Positions 51,836 through 63,412 of a stretch of 64,000 bases of DNA are shown here, piece after piece. Each line of letters begins with the position of its first letter. The first letter of the stretch is position 1. The DNA is from Apus apus (Eukaryota; Chordata; Aves; Apodiformes; Apodidae). Both the position numbers and the translations under genes were made by a program. Location of the stretch: NCBI RefSeq assembly GCF_020740795.1, contig NC_067305.1:1860001-1924000 (forward strand). The letters are read 5' to 3'. The notes beneath the pieces were generated by a model that saw only the letters and a program-made list of their open reading frames with translations, had not been told where the DNA came from and did no database searches.

Positions 51836-52660
51836 TCCAGAGGGCTGTGCTGCCATCCATGGACCTGGACAGGCTGGAGAGCTGGGCAGAGAGGAACCTC
51901 ATGAGGTTCAACAAGGGCAAGTGTAGGATCCTGCACCTGGGAAGGGAGAACCCCAAGCACCAATCTAGGTTAGGGGTGGACCTGCTGGGAAGCAGTTCTG
52001 AGAAGGATCTGGGGGTCGTGGTAGATAGTAAATGACCCATGAGCCAGGAATGTGCCCTTGTGGCCAAGAAGGCCAATGGAATCCTGGAGTGCATAAGGAA
52101 GAGTGTGGCTAGTAGGTCAAGTGAGGTCATCTTCCCCCTCTGCTCTGCCCTGGTGAGGCCTCCTCTGGAGAACTGGGTCCAGTTCTGGGCTCCCCAGTTC
52201 AAGAGAAACAGGGAACTGCTGGAGAGAGTCCAGGGGAGGGCAACAAAGATGCCTGGGTGACTGGAGCATCTGCCTGATGAGGAAAGGCTGAGAGAGCCTG
52301 GAGAGGAGAAGACTGAGGGGGGACCTTATTTATGCCTGTAAGTATGTCAGGGTGGGTGCAGGAGGATGGAGCCAGACTCAGCCCAGTAGTTCCCAGTGAC
52401 AGGACAAGGGGCAACAGGCACAAGCTGGAACATGGGAAGTTCTGTTGAAATAGGAGAAAAAACTGATTTGCTGTGAGGGTGACAGAGCCCTGGGCCAGGC
52501 TGCCCAGGGAGGGTGTGGAGTCCCCTTCTCTGCAGATACTCAAGACCCCCCTGGATGCAGCCCTGGGGAATGTGCTCTGGGTGATCCTGCTTTAGCAGAG
52601 GGGCTGGACTGGATGATCTCTGGAGGTCCCTTCCAACTAACAATTCCATGATTCTGTGAG
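51836..52660 (+). mobile_element. CR1 LINE, ~820 bp
   Basis: 'gacctggacaggctggagag' to 'caattccatgattctgtgag'. Close to the 45.06 and 61.15 kb copies. Confidence 0.92.
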
Positions 52661-53625
52661 ACTTGGTCATAGGCTCGTGTCCTTGCACAAAGCAGAGGTC
52701 CTCGTGCTGCTGTGCAGTTCCAGGTCAGATCTTTCTGAAGGGAATTTGCAGTTGTTGTCCCAGGAGCTTCAGTGGGGTTACTCAGGAAAGCAAAGGTTGC
52801 TGGAGAGAGGAATATCCAGTAGTTGCTGTCGTAGGTTGTTTACTTGATAATTTACTGTCTTGAAAGCATTGGACTGTGGCTGAGATCACTCGGAAATGAG
52901 CAGGTGAATGAGAACAACTGGGTGAGAGGAGAAGGGAGTGGAGCACCAGACTGCTCCTTTCTCTGGATTTTATCTATTTATTGAGTCAAAGCCTCTCAAC
53001 AGCACCACAGTTGTCTTCTTGAGAAGGGAGGGCACAGGAGAGCTCCTGCTTGGCCAGGATGCCCCCATCAGGCCAGAGATGTGTCCCTTTGTCTTCTGGT
53101 CCCTTTTCCAGTGGACAGACTGACTCCTCCTGCCACTGCAGCTGTAAGACACTGGCCTGGAAGGACATGAATTAAATAAGCCTCTTCTGAAGGTGGACCT
53201 TACTTGTTTGCTCATCTTTTGGGGAAAGACTCTTTCCTCTTGGTGCATGACTCTACCTGGTGGTCATTTGTTCTCCCCCCAGAATGTGCAGATCTCACCT
53301 GGGAGCAGCTGCAGGTGGGTGGGGTGAAGTTTTAGTTGCTTTCTTGACTGTCTTCGTACTTCATTTTCTAGCCACACGTTTTTGAAAGGCAAAGAAAAAA
53401 GGCTTCCATTTGTAAATCATGTTTTTCAAAGCCTGTGGGACACGGGGTCATGTTGGTGTTGTGGGAATGTCCCAAGGCTTCTACTGGGACTGGGCTCCCT
53501 GTGCCAGCCTTTAACCAGGGAGTCCCAGCCCTGAGTAGCTCCTGACTGACACAGCTTTCCTGTCCACACTCAGTTGCTTTCTTTACACTAGTACAAGCAA
53601 AACAGATGTCCTTCTCAATGTGGAC
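52661..53625 (+). other. SCAMP4: SCAMP4-like intron 1, unique part
   Basis: About 1 kb of non-repetitive intron. No exon or motif is recognised. Confidence 0.5.
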
Positions 53626-53631
53626 ATAGTT

Positions 53632-54285
53632 AAGTTGATGCTCAACATGAGTTCTCAACATGTGCTGGAGCCCAGAAACCAACTGTGTGTCCTGGGCTGC
53701 ACCAAAAGCAGCATGGGCACCAGCAGGGCCAGGGAGGGGATTGTCCCCTCTGTTCTGCTCTTGTGGGACCCCCCTGGAGAACTGTGTGCAGTTCTGGAGC
53801 CCCCAGCACACGAAGGACATGGAGCTCCTGGAGAGAGTCCAGAGGAGGCCACGGAGATGATCCAAGGGCTGGAGCAGCTCTGCTCTGGAGCCAGGCTGGG
53901 AGAGTTGGGGTGTTCAGCCTGGAGAAGAGAAGGCTCCAGGGAGACCTTAGAGCAGCTTCCAGTGCCTGAAGGGGCTGCAGGAAAGCTGGGGAGGGACTTG
54001 GGACAAGGGCAGGGAGGGAGAGGACAAGGGGAGATGCATGAAAACTGGAAGAGGGAGATTGAGGTGAGACATGAGGAGGGAATTCTGGAGTGTGAGGGTG
54101 GTGAGAGCCTGGCCCAGGTTGCCCAGGGAAGCTGTGGCTGCCCTATCTCTGGCAGTGTTGAAGGGCAGGTTGGATGGGGCTTGGAGCAACCTGGGCTGGT
54201 GGGAGGTGTCCCTGCCCATGCAGGGGGTTGGATCTAGATGAAGTTAAAGGTCCCTCAAACCCAAACCCGTCTGGGATTCCAGGTT
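53632..54285 (+). mobile_element. CR1 LINE, ~650 bp
   Basis: 'gatgctcaacatgagttctc' to 'acccgtctgggattccagg'. Very similar to the 49.69 kb copy over the shared part. Confidence 0.92.
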
Positions 54286-56176
54286 TCTATAACTGCATCT
54301 CTCCATGTGGGAAGAAGCAGCTGCCCACATGTCCTGCTTTGAGCCAGGATGAGGCCAATTTTCCTTGTACTGATTCTTTTCCCTTCAGCAAGCTTTCTTT
54401 TAACTAGTCACAGAGCCTTCTGACTAAAGCTGGTAAGAGAGGGGTGTTTCTCTACCTGCTGGGGCTCCAAGGTCGCACCTTCACTCTGCTGGCTCAGACA
54501 CTACGGGGAGATCTCTGGCCCCCCCATAGAGGCTGAGTTAGCCAGACAGCAAAACTGGCCAGAGATGTTCCATTCCATATATCTGAGTGAGCTCAAAGGA
54601 AGGTCAGAGATCACAGAAGACAAATTCCTTCCTGCTTCTTCTCCCCTTCTCTTCCATCCATGGCCGGCATCCGGGGAGGACTCCATCCATCCATCACCAT
54701 CAACCCCCAGGCTCCAGCTCTCCTGACCCTCATCACTCTGGGCTTTCTCCAGCAGCTCTGGGATTTCTTGGGACTGTTCCCAGCTCAGGAGATGCTGTGG
54801 GAGTTGCTGGGGGTGGGAGGAGGCGAGAGGCTTTTGCACATCCCTGAACACGTTTGTACATAATTGTATCTATTTTTTATTATGTCATGAGTGTTGAATC
54901 AGAGAGCTGTGTAGTTTAGTTTTCAATCCAACCCAGTCTCTCTCTTTTTCTCTCTCTCCTTCCCTACCTGGGGGGAGGGGGAGGGGATGGGGAGCACCCT
55001 GGTAGGTTCTGAGTCCAATGGTGGTACCAGGCGGGTCCCGCTTTGCCTCAGGGGGCAGGTGACCCCACCAGGGACTGCGCTGGAGCAGCTCAGCTGGAAA
55101 GGAAGGGAGACCCCACCCCAACAAAGGAAAGTGTGAACTCTGCCACCTCCAGACCCGAGGCAGGTGGGAGGACAGCACAGAGGTGCAGAAGAGGGGCAAG
55201 AGCTGCTGTGAGTCCCGGGGGTTTCGGGTGCAGATTCCAGCCCCGCGCGGCGGTGGCTGCGGGGCTGGGCTGGGCTTTGCTGGGGGCAGATCTCAGGCTT
55301 GACTTCCTTCCTCTTGCTAACTCTTGACAATCACTGCCGTGCTGGTTTAGAGGGTTGTTCTCTGGTTTTCTGGGTTTCCATTTGGGATTTGCAGGTAGGG
55401 ACAGGAGGTGGTTTTAGTCTTAGTGAAGAAGAGGAGGAGTCGAAGCTCAGCCCAGACTCTGCTGCTCTCGTCCCAGTGATCAGTTCTGCCAGTACCAGCA
55501 ACTGGTGCTGAGTAAACTTTGCAGGATTTGATTCTTCCAGGTCATGTTCAGTGGCTGTAACAGGAAGAATGAATCTGCATTTTAAGCTTGTGCAAGATTC
55601 TTAAAATAAGGAGCTGGTTGGGCTTTTTGTCCCAGCTGTTTGTTGGTTTTACCAGCAGGCGACTTCCCAACTCACAGTGATTATCTGGTTGTTTCAGCAG
55701 TTGGGAAGGTCCACAGAGCCAGGAGCCAACAGATCATCTCAACACCTCCATGAGGCATTCAGTCTGGTGAGCTCTTACAAATTTCTCTCCCCGTGTGTGG
55801 GCTTTGCTGGGTGCCACCCAGACCTTGGTGTGGTGGCTGGAAGGTGCCCATGTTCTGGCAGGGGCTGTTTGTGCAACCTCAGCCTCTGCCAGGTACCACT
55901 AAGAGGACTTTTGTTTGCTGCTGGATGATACCAGCCTTAAAAGTGGGGTTGTGCTGAATGAGATCCTCCAGGTGGAGCTTTATGTGACCGAGGACAAACT
56001 GTGATCCTTTCTGTAAGGTTCCAGCCTGCCTACTTTGGGCAGAGAGAAAGTAATTTGTAGTGGGAAGCCAAGGCTCACAGTCTGTCCAACCCTGTGCTGG
56101 AGATACTCCCAATTCCAGGAGATTCTCTGGGTGTTGGTTAGTGACAGGCACTGACCTGGTTTTCTTTCTCCAATAG
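54286..56176 (+). other. SCAMP4: SCAMP4-like intron 1, 3' part
   Basis: Unique intron sequence with a (ct)n patch at 54938-54960 and a modest CpG rise at 55230-55260. Good acceptor context appears only at its end (tttctttctccaatag). Confidence 0.55.
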
Positions 56177-56232
56177 ATCTGTTGCTGTCTCTCTGACACT
56201 GCACCAGGGAACACTCTGAATAGACATGGCAG
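56177..56232 (+). CDS. SCAMP4: SCAMP4-like exon 2 with start codon (7 coding bases)
   Basis: Acceptor TTTCTTTCTCCAATAG; 49 bases of UTR; ATG at 56226-56228; donor GTAAGAGC at 56233. The exon is too short for ORF scanning and is recognised because its phase and residues (M-A-E) complete the next exon exactly. Confidence 0.88.
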
Positions 56233-59200
56233 GTAAGAGCACCTCAAGTGTTGGAGCAGCTCCAGAGGAGGCCACAGAGATGATCTGAGGGCTGGAGCAG
56301 CTCTGCTCTGGAGACAGGCTGGGAGAGTTGGGGTGTTGAGCCTGGAGAAGAGAAGGCTCCAGGGAGACCTTAGAGCACCTTCCAGTGCCTGAAGGGGCTC
56401 CAGGAAAGCTGGGGAGGGGCTTGGGACAAGGGCAGGGAGGGATGGGATGAGGAACAAAGGTCTTAAACCAGAGCAGCGTAGATTTAGATTAGACATCAGG
56501 AAGAAGTTCTTTCCAGTGAGGGTGGTGGATCACTGGCTGCCCAGAGAGGTGGGGGAGGCCCCATCCCTGGAGACATTCAGGGTCAGGCTTGATGGGCTTG
56601 GAGCAACCTGATGTAGTTGAAGAGGTCCCTGCTCACTGGGGGGGGTGAAACCAGATGAGCTTTGAAGATCCCTCCAACCCAACACGTTCTGTGATTCTGT
56701 GAAATCCAGCACTGTAGGAGGAGAGTTTCAGGGAATCTTTTCAGTATGTTGTAGTGGCTGTACCCCATCAGGTATGCAAAATGTGTCCCTTCCTGAATTC
56801 TTAGTGACCCCTAAAGCTCTCCAGCTACTTCTTTTCCCTTGGGCTCGTTCACTCTTACCCTGTCTCCCCTGTGGCTTTGCCAGCTGAGGTTACTGCTTGA
56901 ACCACAAGGGCTCAGGTGGGATTTGTCTGGAAGTTTTATGAGGATGGAATTTACTCACCAAAAAAAAAATAATAGGAGAATGATCTGTTCCTTAGTGAGG
57001 CTAAACAGCTTCCCAGAGTTTTCCTGGCTGTGCTGGTGATATTAATACCTCTTTATTTTCTGTTCCCTGGCAATACAGTCTGGTTTTTGACAGCATGGGT
57101 TGTGCTTGCTAATCTCATGTGTTGATCTTAGCCTGGATGAGAGTGCTGGAGGACTCCAAGCTCTGCAGCCAGAGATGAAAGAGGACATTTTCATTTGGTT
57201 CCTTTTGTCTGTTCTTGGAAGTAACCCAGAACAGTTGAAAACTACAGGGTCTCTGAGTGGGAAAGAATGGTCATCTGGCTGCTTGCAGCTGGGCAGCAAC
57301 AGAGAAGCAGAGGGATCCTGATCTTGGTGAGCCCAGCCAGCAATTCTGGAAGTACTTGGAGCAGTTTGTCAGCTTGAAAACTGAGCAACTGCAGTGGCTG
57401 CTTCCCAGCAGGCCAGTTAGTTTTGGCCCCACCATTTGGGGACTTCTGCACTAGGGACTGGCAGCAGCTCTGTTGCCCATGACAGGTCTGTTCTGTAGGA
57501 GAGAGAAAATGGAAGAACTGAAGGAACTGGCTGCAGCTTGAGCTGCTGAAGACAGAGCAAAATTTTCCTCATCCCTCCAAAAAAACAACCCAAAATTGTT
57601 AGAGAATCTGCTTTTATTGTGGTTGCTTAATCATCATCTTATTGACATCCCCAGAGAGTTGTTTCTTCAGCTTTGAAAGCTGTGCCTCCTTTCTTTCCTT
57701 TGATCCAGCTTTGTTGTGTCCTTTTGTGGGCTGCTGAGAAAGGAGAAAGCTCATTAAGTGTTTACAGCAAACAACAAATTAGTGCTCAGAAGTCCAAATT
57801 CCTCTGGACTTTGAAAGCAGCCCTGGGACATCAGCACTGCATGGGATGCCCTCAGCACTGGGTGTTAACCAGTAACTGGCACCAGCTCTACAGGGCACCT
57901 GAATTTGTGTAAAATGTGTTTGGAGATGGGTGAGGAGGGGCAGACAATGTCTGTTTTTATAAGGAAAAGCCTACTGAAAAGTCATGTTGTGCTGGGGACT
58001 TCAGACATTGTTCCATGTTCAGGACACCAACCATGTCCTGGGCTGCAGCACCAGCAGGGCCAGGAAGGGGATTGTCCCCTCTGCTCTGCTCCTGTGAGAC
58101 CCCACCTGGAGCACTGTGTCCAGTTCTGGAGCCCCCAGCACAAGAAGGATGTGGAGCTGTTGGAGAGAGTCCAGAGGAGGCCATGGAGATGATCCAAGGG
58201 CTGGAGCAGCTCTGCTCTGGAGCCAGGCTGGGAGAGTTGGGGTGTTCAGCCTGGAGAAGAGAAGGCTCCAGGGAGACCTGAGAGCAGCTTCCAGTGCCTG
58301 AAGGGGCTCCAGGAAAGGTGGGGAGGGGCTTGGGACAAGGGCAGGGAGGGAGAGGACAAGGGGGGATGGATTAGAACTGGAAGAGGGAGATTGAGGTGAG
58401 ACATGAAGAGGGAATTCTGGAGTGTGAGGGTGGTGAGAGCCTGGCCCAGGTTGCCCAGGGAAGCTGTGGCTGCCCCATCCCTGGCAGTGTTGAAGGGCAG
58501 GTTGGATGGGGCTTGGAGCAACCTGGGCTGGTGGGAGGTGTCCCTGCCCGTGCAAGGGGGTTGGATCTATGTGATCTTGAAGGTCCCTTCCAACCCAAAC
58601 CATTCTCTGAGTCTATTTCATTCTGATTCCCTCCCAGCAGCATCAGGGTTAGTTTCTGTGTCCCCTCACCTGCAGTCAGGCCTTGCCTTTCCTCAAGTGT
58701 GGCTGTAGCCCCTTCCCTGCCAACCTCCAGCTGCAGCTCAGAAGCTGCTCCTGCAAAATGTCTTCTCACACAGAGATAATGGCAAGAGGAGGGGAACTCT
58801 TGTGCTGACAGTTCTCGTTCAGACATTTCCTGTCGTTGTCTGTGCCATTTGGAAGTTTTCCCAGGACATTCTTCATCTCTTCCTCTGGTTGTTTTGAATT
58901 CTGTTTACTGGGGCTGAAGCAAACTAGAGACAATTAGTCACAATGCTGTGGAATCAAACTTTTATCAGCACTGGAAGGCAAGAGCAAACATTCCCAAACA
59001 TGTACAAACCCACATCCAGGCACAAGCAGCCCCAGCCCTGCATCTGTCTAGCAGCTGAGAGCAGCTTTAAGTGCAGAGGATTTAGACACCAAATTACTTG
59101 ATTTTAAAGCATCATTTCTTCCCAAGGTGAGCTTTCCTTTCCCCCATCCCTGTTGTCAGTCTGTGATTTATTTTATCCGAAGGCAAAGCTTTTTTTTGCC

Positions 59201-60886
59201 TTTTTTCCCCCTTTTTTCCCCTTTTTCTTCCCCTTTTTTCTTCCCCTTTTTCTTTCCCTTTTTCTTCTTTCCCCTTTTCTTCTTTCCCTTTTTCTTCTTT
59301 CCCCTTTTTCTTCTTCCCCTTTTCCTTCTTTCCCCTTTTTCTTCTTTCCCTTTTTCTTCTTTCCCTTTTCCTTCTTTCCCCTTTTTCTTCTTTCCCCTTT
59401 TCCTTCTTTCCCTTTTCCTTCTTTCCCCTTTTCTTCTTTCCCCTTTTCTTCTTTCCCCTTTTTCTTCTTTCCCCTTTTTCTTCTTCCCCTATATTTTTTC
59501 CCAGAGCTGAACCTTACAGGAAAAAAAGAAAAGACTTTTAAACAAAAAAATGATACATTCCTGAGTCTTGTCACAATAAAATCATCCCTGGTTTCTGGCC
59601 TGCCTTCCCTGAACTGGGTGATACCTGAGTAATAATTGCAGCTTGAGATGCTTTCCCAAGTCACCCTTCCTGCTGTCACAGGGACACACCTGCCACAGGG
59701 CCAGCAAACACAGCCTGTGTCTCAGGGTCAGTCATAGGGTCATGGAATGGTTTGGGTTGGAAGGGACCTTCAAGATCATCTGGTTCCAACCCCCCTGCAT
59801 GGGCAGGGACACCTCCCACCAGCCCAGGTTGCTCCAAGCCCCATCCAACCTGCCCTTCAACACTGCCAGGGATGGGGCAGCCACAGCTTCCCTGGGTTTG
59901 TTGCCAGCCTTTCTTCTTTGGTCAGCTGAGAGGTTGTAACTAAAAACCTCTGTGCAGCCTGTTCCCCCCAGATGTTGCTGACCTCTCCCCCTTCCCTGAG
60001 GAACCTGAAGCTTGTTGTAAAGTTACTTGCCTTGCAGCACCTTTGGCACAACTTTACAGGGATGTGTGAAGGTATCAAATCCATCTGTTGCTTGTTCTTG
60101 TCCATCCCCTGCTCTGAGCCTCCCATGTGCTGGGAGAGCTGGGGCTGCTCAGCTGAGAGAAAAGGAGGCTGAGGGGGGATCTGGTCAGTGCTGGTGAAGA
60201 TCTCCAGGGGGTGGCAGGAGGATGGGGCCAGACTCTGCTCAGGGGTGCCCAGGGACAGGACAAGGGGCAATGGGCACAAACTGGAGCACAGGAGGGTCAA
60301 GCTAAACATGAGGAAACACTTACTGAGTGTGAGGGTGACAGAGCCCTGGGACAGGCTGCCCAGGGAGGTGGTGGAGTCTCCATCCCTGGGGACATTCCAA
60401 CCCCACCTGGATGTGTTCCTGTGGGATCTGCTCCAGGGGATCCTGCTCTGGCAGGGGGTTGGACTGGGTGATCTCCAGAGATCCCTTCCAACCCCCACCA
60501 TTCTCTAATTCTGTGAAATGTTGTGTCCACTCCTGAGGAAGGAGACCAAAATACTTGGTGTCCAGAGGGAGGGTGGAGGAGCTGCAGTCACTGGAACGGC
60601 CAGAGCTGCTGGTGGTTCATCTCCTTGATTTTTTAAAGATTCCTCCTCACCTTAGGGCTCCACGGGTGGGCATTGGGCAGGGCTGGGGGCTGTGACACTT
60701 GCTCAGCCATGTGAGTCTGTTTCTGCTCTCAGCTCGTGTCTCTCTTCTGCCTTGTAGAAAAGGTGAATAACTTCCCACCGCTCCCCAAGTTCATCCCTCT
60801 GAAACCATGTTTCTACCAGAATTTTGCTGATGAAATTCCCATCGATTATCAGTCTCTGGTGAAGAGAATCTACCACGTATGGATGT
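56177..60886 (+). CDS. SCAMP4: SCAMP4-like secretory carrier membrane protein gene, N-terminal part
   Basis: Family role: SCAMPs are four-pass membrane proteins of post-Golgi and endosomal carriers that act in vesicle trafficking and exocytosis; SCAMP4 and SCAMP5 are the short forms without N-terminal NPF repeats. Seen: the exon at 56177-56232 ends ATG GCA G|GTAAGAG, and the exon at 60758-60886 begins after CTTGTAG. Joined, they read [19 protein letters not shown] and [17 protein letters not shown], then VKRIYHVWM plus one base (46 residues in total, counting the split codon). The short start excludes SCAMP1-3. The first half equals human SCAMP5, but the NF-DEIP, Q-LVKRIY part follows SCAMP4. 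The membrane-spanning exons lie beyond the right edge; none was found in 60887-64000. SCAMP5 or an unnamed short SCAMP is the alternative. Confidence 0.85.
56245..56702 (+). mobile_element. CR1 LINE, ~455 bp
   Basis: Starts 13 bp after the exon-2 donor: 'gttggagcagctccagagga' to 'cacgttctgtgattctgtga'. The 3' half switches to a different subfamily pattern ('cactggctgcccagagaggt'). Confidence 0.9.
56703..58005 (+). other. SCAMP4: SCAMP4-like intron 2, unique part
   Basis: Non-repetitive intron with an A run near 56960-56970. No exon is recognised. Confidence 0.5.
58010..58614 (+). mobile_element. CR1 LINE, ~600 bp
   Basis: 'ccatgtcctgggctgcagca' to 'aaaccattctctgagtct'. Confidence 0.92.
59185..59505. 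repeat. ~320-bp polypyrimidine tract (ttcttctttcccctttt)n
   Basis: Almost pure C/T on plus (purines on minus), in about 18 units of 15-18 bp built from TTCTTC, TTTCCC and CCTTTTT. Long mirror-symmetric homopurine-homopyrimidine DNA of this kind can form triplex (H-DNA). Open frames of F/P/S residues in it are not coding. Confidence 0.93.
59730..59900 (-). mobile_element. CR1 LINE 3' fragment
   Basis: 'gtcatagggtcatggaatgg' to 'agccacagcttccctggg'. The only antisense CR1 copy in the SCAMP4-like introns. Confidence 0.88.
60127..60521 (+). mobile_element. CR1 LINE, ~395 bp
   Basis: 'gctgggagagctggggctgc' to 'accattctctaattctgtga'. Ends 236 bp before exon 3. Confidence 0.91.
60758..60886 (+). 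CDS. SCAMP4: SCAMP4-like exon 3
   Basis: 129 bases; acceptor CTTCTGCCTTGTAG, donor GTAAGTTG at 60887, phase 1 in and 1 out. It encodes [15 protein letters not shown] through KRIYHVWM, the conserved cytosolic segment before the first membrane span. Confidence 0.95.
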
Positions 60887-61149
60887 GTAAGTTGAACAAG
60901 AAACCTGTGCTGGGAACATGTAGATGTGTATGAAAACACCCTGAGTCTCAGTGACTTCTGTTCTTTAAAGCTTAGACAGCAAATGGTTGATGAGAAACAA
61001 TGATTCAACTTAGAATAGAACTTTGTGCCCAAATTTTAAGCTGCTATGCCTTGAATCTTTGCTGCTGTTGACAAAAGGGGAGAGTATCAGTGGTAGAAAA
61101 ATCTAGGAATAGATTTGAGGAGGAAAAAGCAGAGCACATTTGATACCTT

Positions 61150-61972
61150 TATTAAGGTATTAATACTGGAGAGTTGGGCAGGGAGAAACTTGATGAAGTT
61201 CAACCAGGGCAAGTGTAGAGTCTTGCATCTGGGGAAGAACAACCCCATGGACCAGTACAGGTTGGGGGCTGAGCTGCTGGAGAGCAGGGTAGGAGAAAGG
61301 GACCTGGGGGTCCTGGTGGACAGGAGGATGACCATGAGCCAGCAATGTGCCCTTGTGGCCAAGAAGGCCAATGGCATCCTGGGGTGAGTTAGAAAGGGGG
61401 TGGTTAGTAGGTCAAGGGAGGTTCTCCTCCCCCTCTATTCTGCCTTGGTGAGGCCACATCTGGAGTATTGTGTCCAGTTCTGGGCCCCTCAGTTCAGGAA
61501 GGACAGGGAACTGCTGGAAAGAGTCCAGCACAGAGCCACAGAGATGATGGAGGGAGTGGAACATCTCCCTGATGAGGAAAGGCTGAGGGAGCTGGGGCTC
61601 TTGAGCTTGGAGAAGAGGAGGCTGAGGGGCGACCTCATCAATGATTACAAATATGTTAAGGGCAGTGTCAGGAGGACAGAGCCAGGCTTTGTTCAGTGAT
61701 GACCAGTGATAGGACAAGGGGCAATGGCTGCAAACTGGAGCACAGAAGGTTCCATGTGAATATCAGGAAGAACTTCTTTACTGTGAGAGTGACAGAGCCC
61801 TGGGACAGGCTGCCCAGAGAGGTGTGGAGTCTCCATCCCTGGACACATTCAAACCCACTTGGATGTGTTCCTGTTTGATGTGCTCTAGGGGATCCTGCTC
61901 TGGCAGGGGGGTTGGGCTGGATGATCTTTCCAGGTCCCTCCAACCCCCAAGATTCTGTGATTCTGTGATTAA
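61150..61972 (+). mobile_element. CR1 LINE, ~820 bp
   Basis: 'gagttgggcagggagaaact' to the tail 'gattctgtgattctgtgatt'. Located in the intron after exon 3. Confidence 0.93.
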
Positions 61973-62735
61973 CATCCAGCGATGTTTTACTCCCCAAAAG
62001 AGCTCTCTTAAAGTAATCCCCAATTCACCTAAAGGAGGCTGAATAGGAGGATTTTAGGCAAGAAAATAAGCTGATTTGCTTGCTGCCTGTCTCCCCTCCT
62101 TGCTGTAGGAAGGTTAAAACCCCCCCTTGTTTGTGCCACCCACAGATTTCCCTCCCCAGTGGAAGCAGTGGCTCCCAGCCCTGTACTGGCTCAGCCTTAG
62201 GCACCCATAGCCCACAGAACATTCCTCACCCTGCTGCAGAGAAAGGTGCTGATCCTCTTGGTCACAGCTGCTGATGTGCTGATACTCTGTGTGAACACAC
62301 CTCCTGGCTCTGACTTTGTGCTGTTTGGCTCAGCTGTTCAAAAAAAAAAAAAAACCAAGCATGAAAATTGACCATTCTTCTCCCAGGAATCAAATGGGAT
62401 GCAAAATGGTGTGTCAGGCCTGGAGAACCACAGGGAATTCTTTGGGAAGGTTAAAAATCTTTTTGCCTGGCTTATCTTTTTTCATTTCTTCCCCCCCCCA
62501 AATGCCTGTCATCCTCTTTACCCTTCTCACTGAAGGCAAGCCAGAGATGCATTTGGTGCCATGCCTTTTATTCCAGATGCAGAGGATGTGTGGATGAGGG
62601 AGATTTGTGTGCATAAATAATGGCACAATCTATCACTCCATTGTCCTTTCATTATTTAGAGATGCTGAAATGAGCTCTGTCATTTTCTTGCCTGAAAAAA
62701 CTGCTTGTCCCTTCAGACTCACTGGTTAAATGTTG
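61973..62735 (+). other. SCAMP4: SCAMP4-like intron 3, unique part
   Basis: A-run at 62340-62354, otherwise non-repetitive; no exon found. Confidence 0.5.
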
Positions 62736-62741
62736 CATGTT

Positions 62742-63412
62742 GTAAAGCTGCCTTTGTCTGCAGCTCTTCCCCAGACAACGTGCCCCTCATTCCCAGCTGG
62801 AAAAGTGCCAGGCATGTGGGCAACTAGTCCAGGCATCCCCAGGAGGTTGAAATGTCCATCTGAAACACACTTTTTTAGGGTCTTCCCAACTTTTTGGGGG
62901 GGATGGGGTGAAGAGGGTGTAAAGCTGCCTTTGTCTGCAGCTCTCCCTAAACAACATTCCCCTCATTCCCAGCTGGAAAAGTGCTAGTTGTTTGGCCAAC
63001 TAGTCCAGGCATCCCCAAGAGGTTGAAATGTCCATCTGAAACACACTTTTTGAGGTGTCCCCAACTTTTTTGGGGGGATGGGGTGGAGGGTAAAAGCTGC
63101 CTTTGTCTGCAGCTCTTCCCAGACAACGTGCCCCTCATTCCCAGCTGGAAAAGTGCCAGGCATGTGGGGTTGTTTTTAACCAGGAGGTTGAAATGTCCAT
63201 CTGAGACATGCTTTTTGGGGTGTCCCCAACTTTTCTGGGGATGGGGTGAAGAGGGAGTAAAGCTGCCTTTGTCTGCAGCTCTCCCTAAACAACATTCCCC
63301 CTCATTCCCAGCTAGGAAAAGTGCTAGTTGTTTGGCCAGCTAGTCCAGGAGGTTGAAATGTCACTTTTTAGGGTCTTCCCAACTTTTTTGGGGGGGATGG
63401 GGTGAAGAGAGA
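62742..63412. repeat. Tandem repeat of ~156-177 bp, four units
   Basis: Units begin at 62742, 62919, 63090 and 63257 with 'gtaaagctgcctttgtctgc' and contain 'cctcattcccagctgg', 'ggttgaaatgtccatctga' and 'cccaactttt' plus a G run. Alternate units share variants (1 with 3: 'cttccccagacaacgtg'; 2 with 4: 'ctccctaaacaacattc'), so a two-unit block was probably duplicated. Confidence 0.93.

Noticed and set aside
59127-59679. Phe/Pro-rich (plus) and Lys/Gly-rich (minus) proteins
   Set aside because: Direct translations of the polypyrimidine tract.
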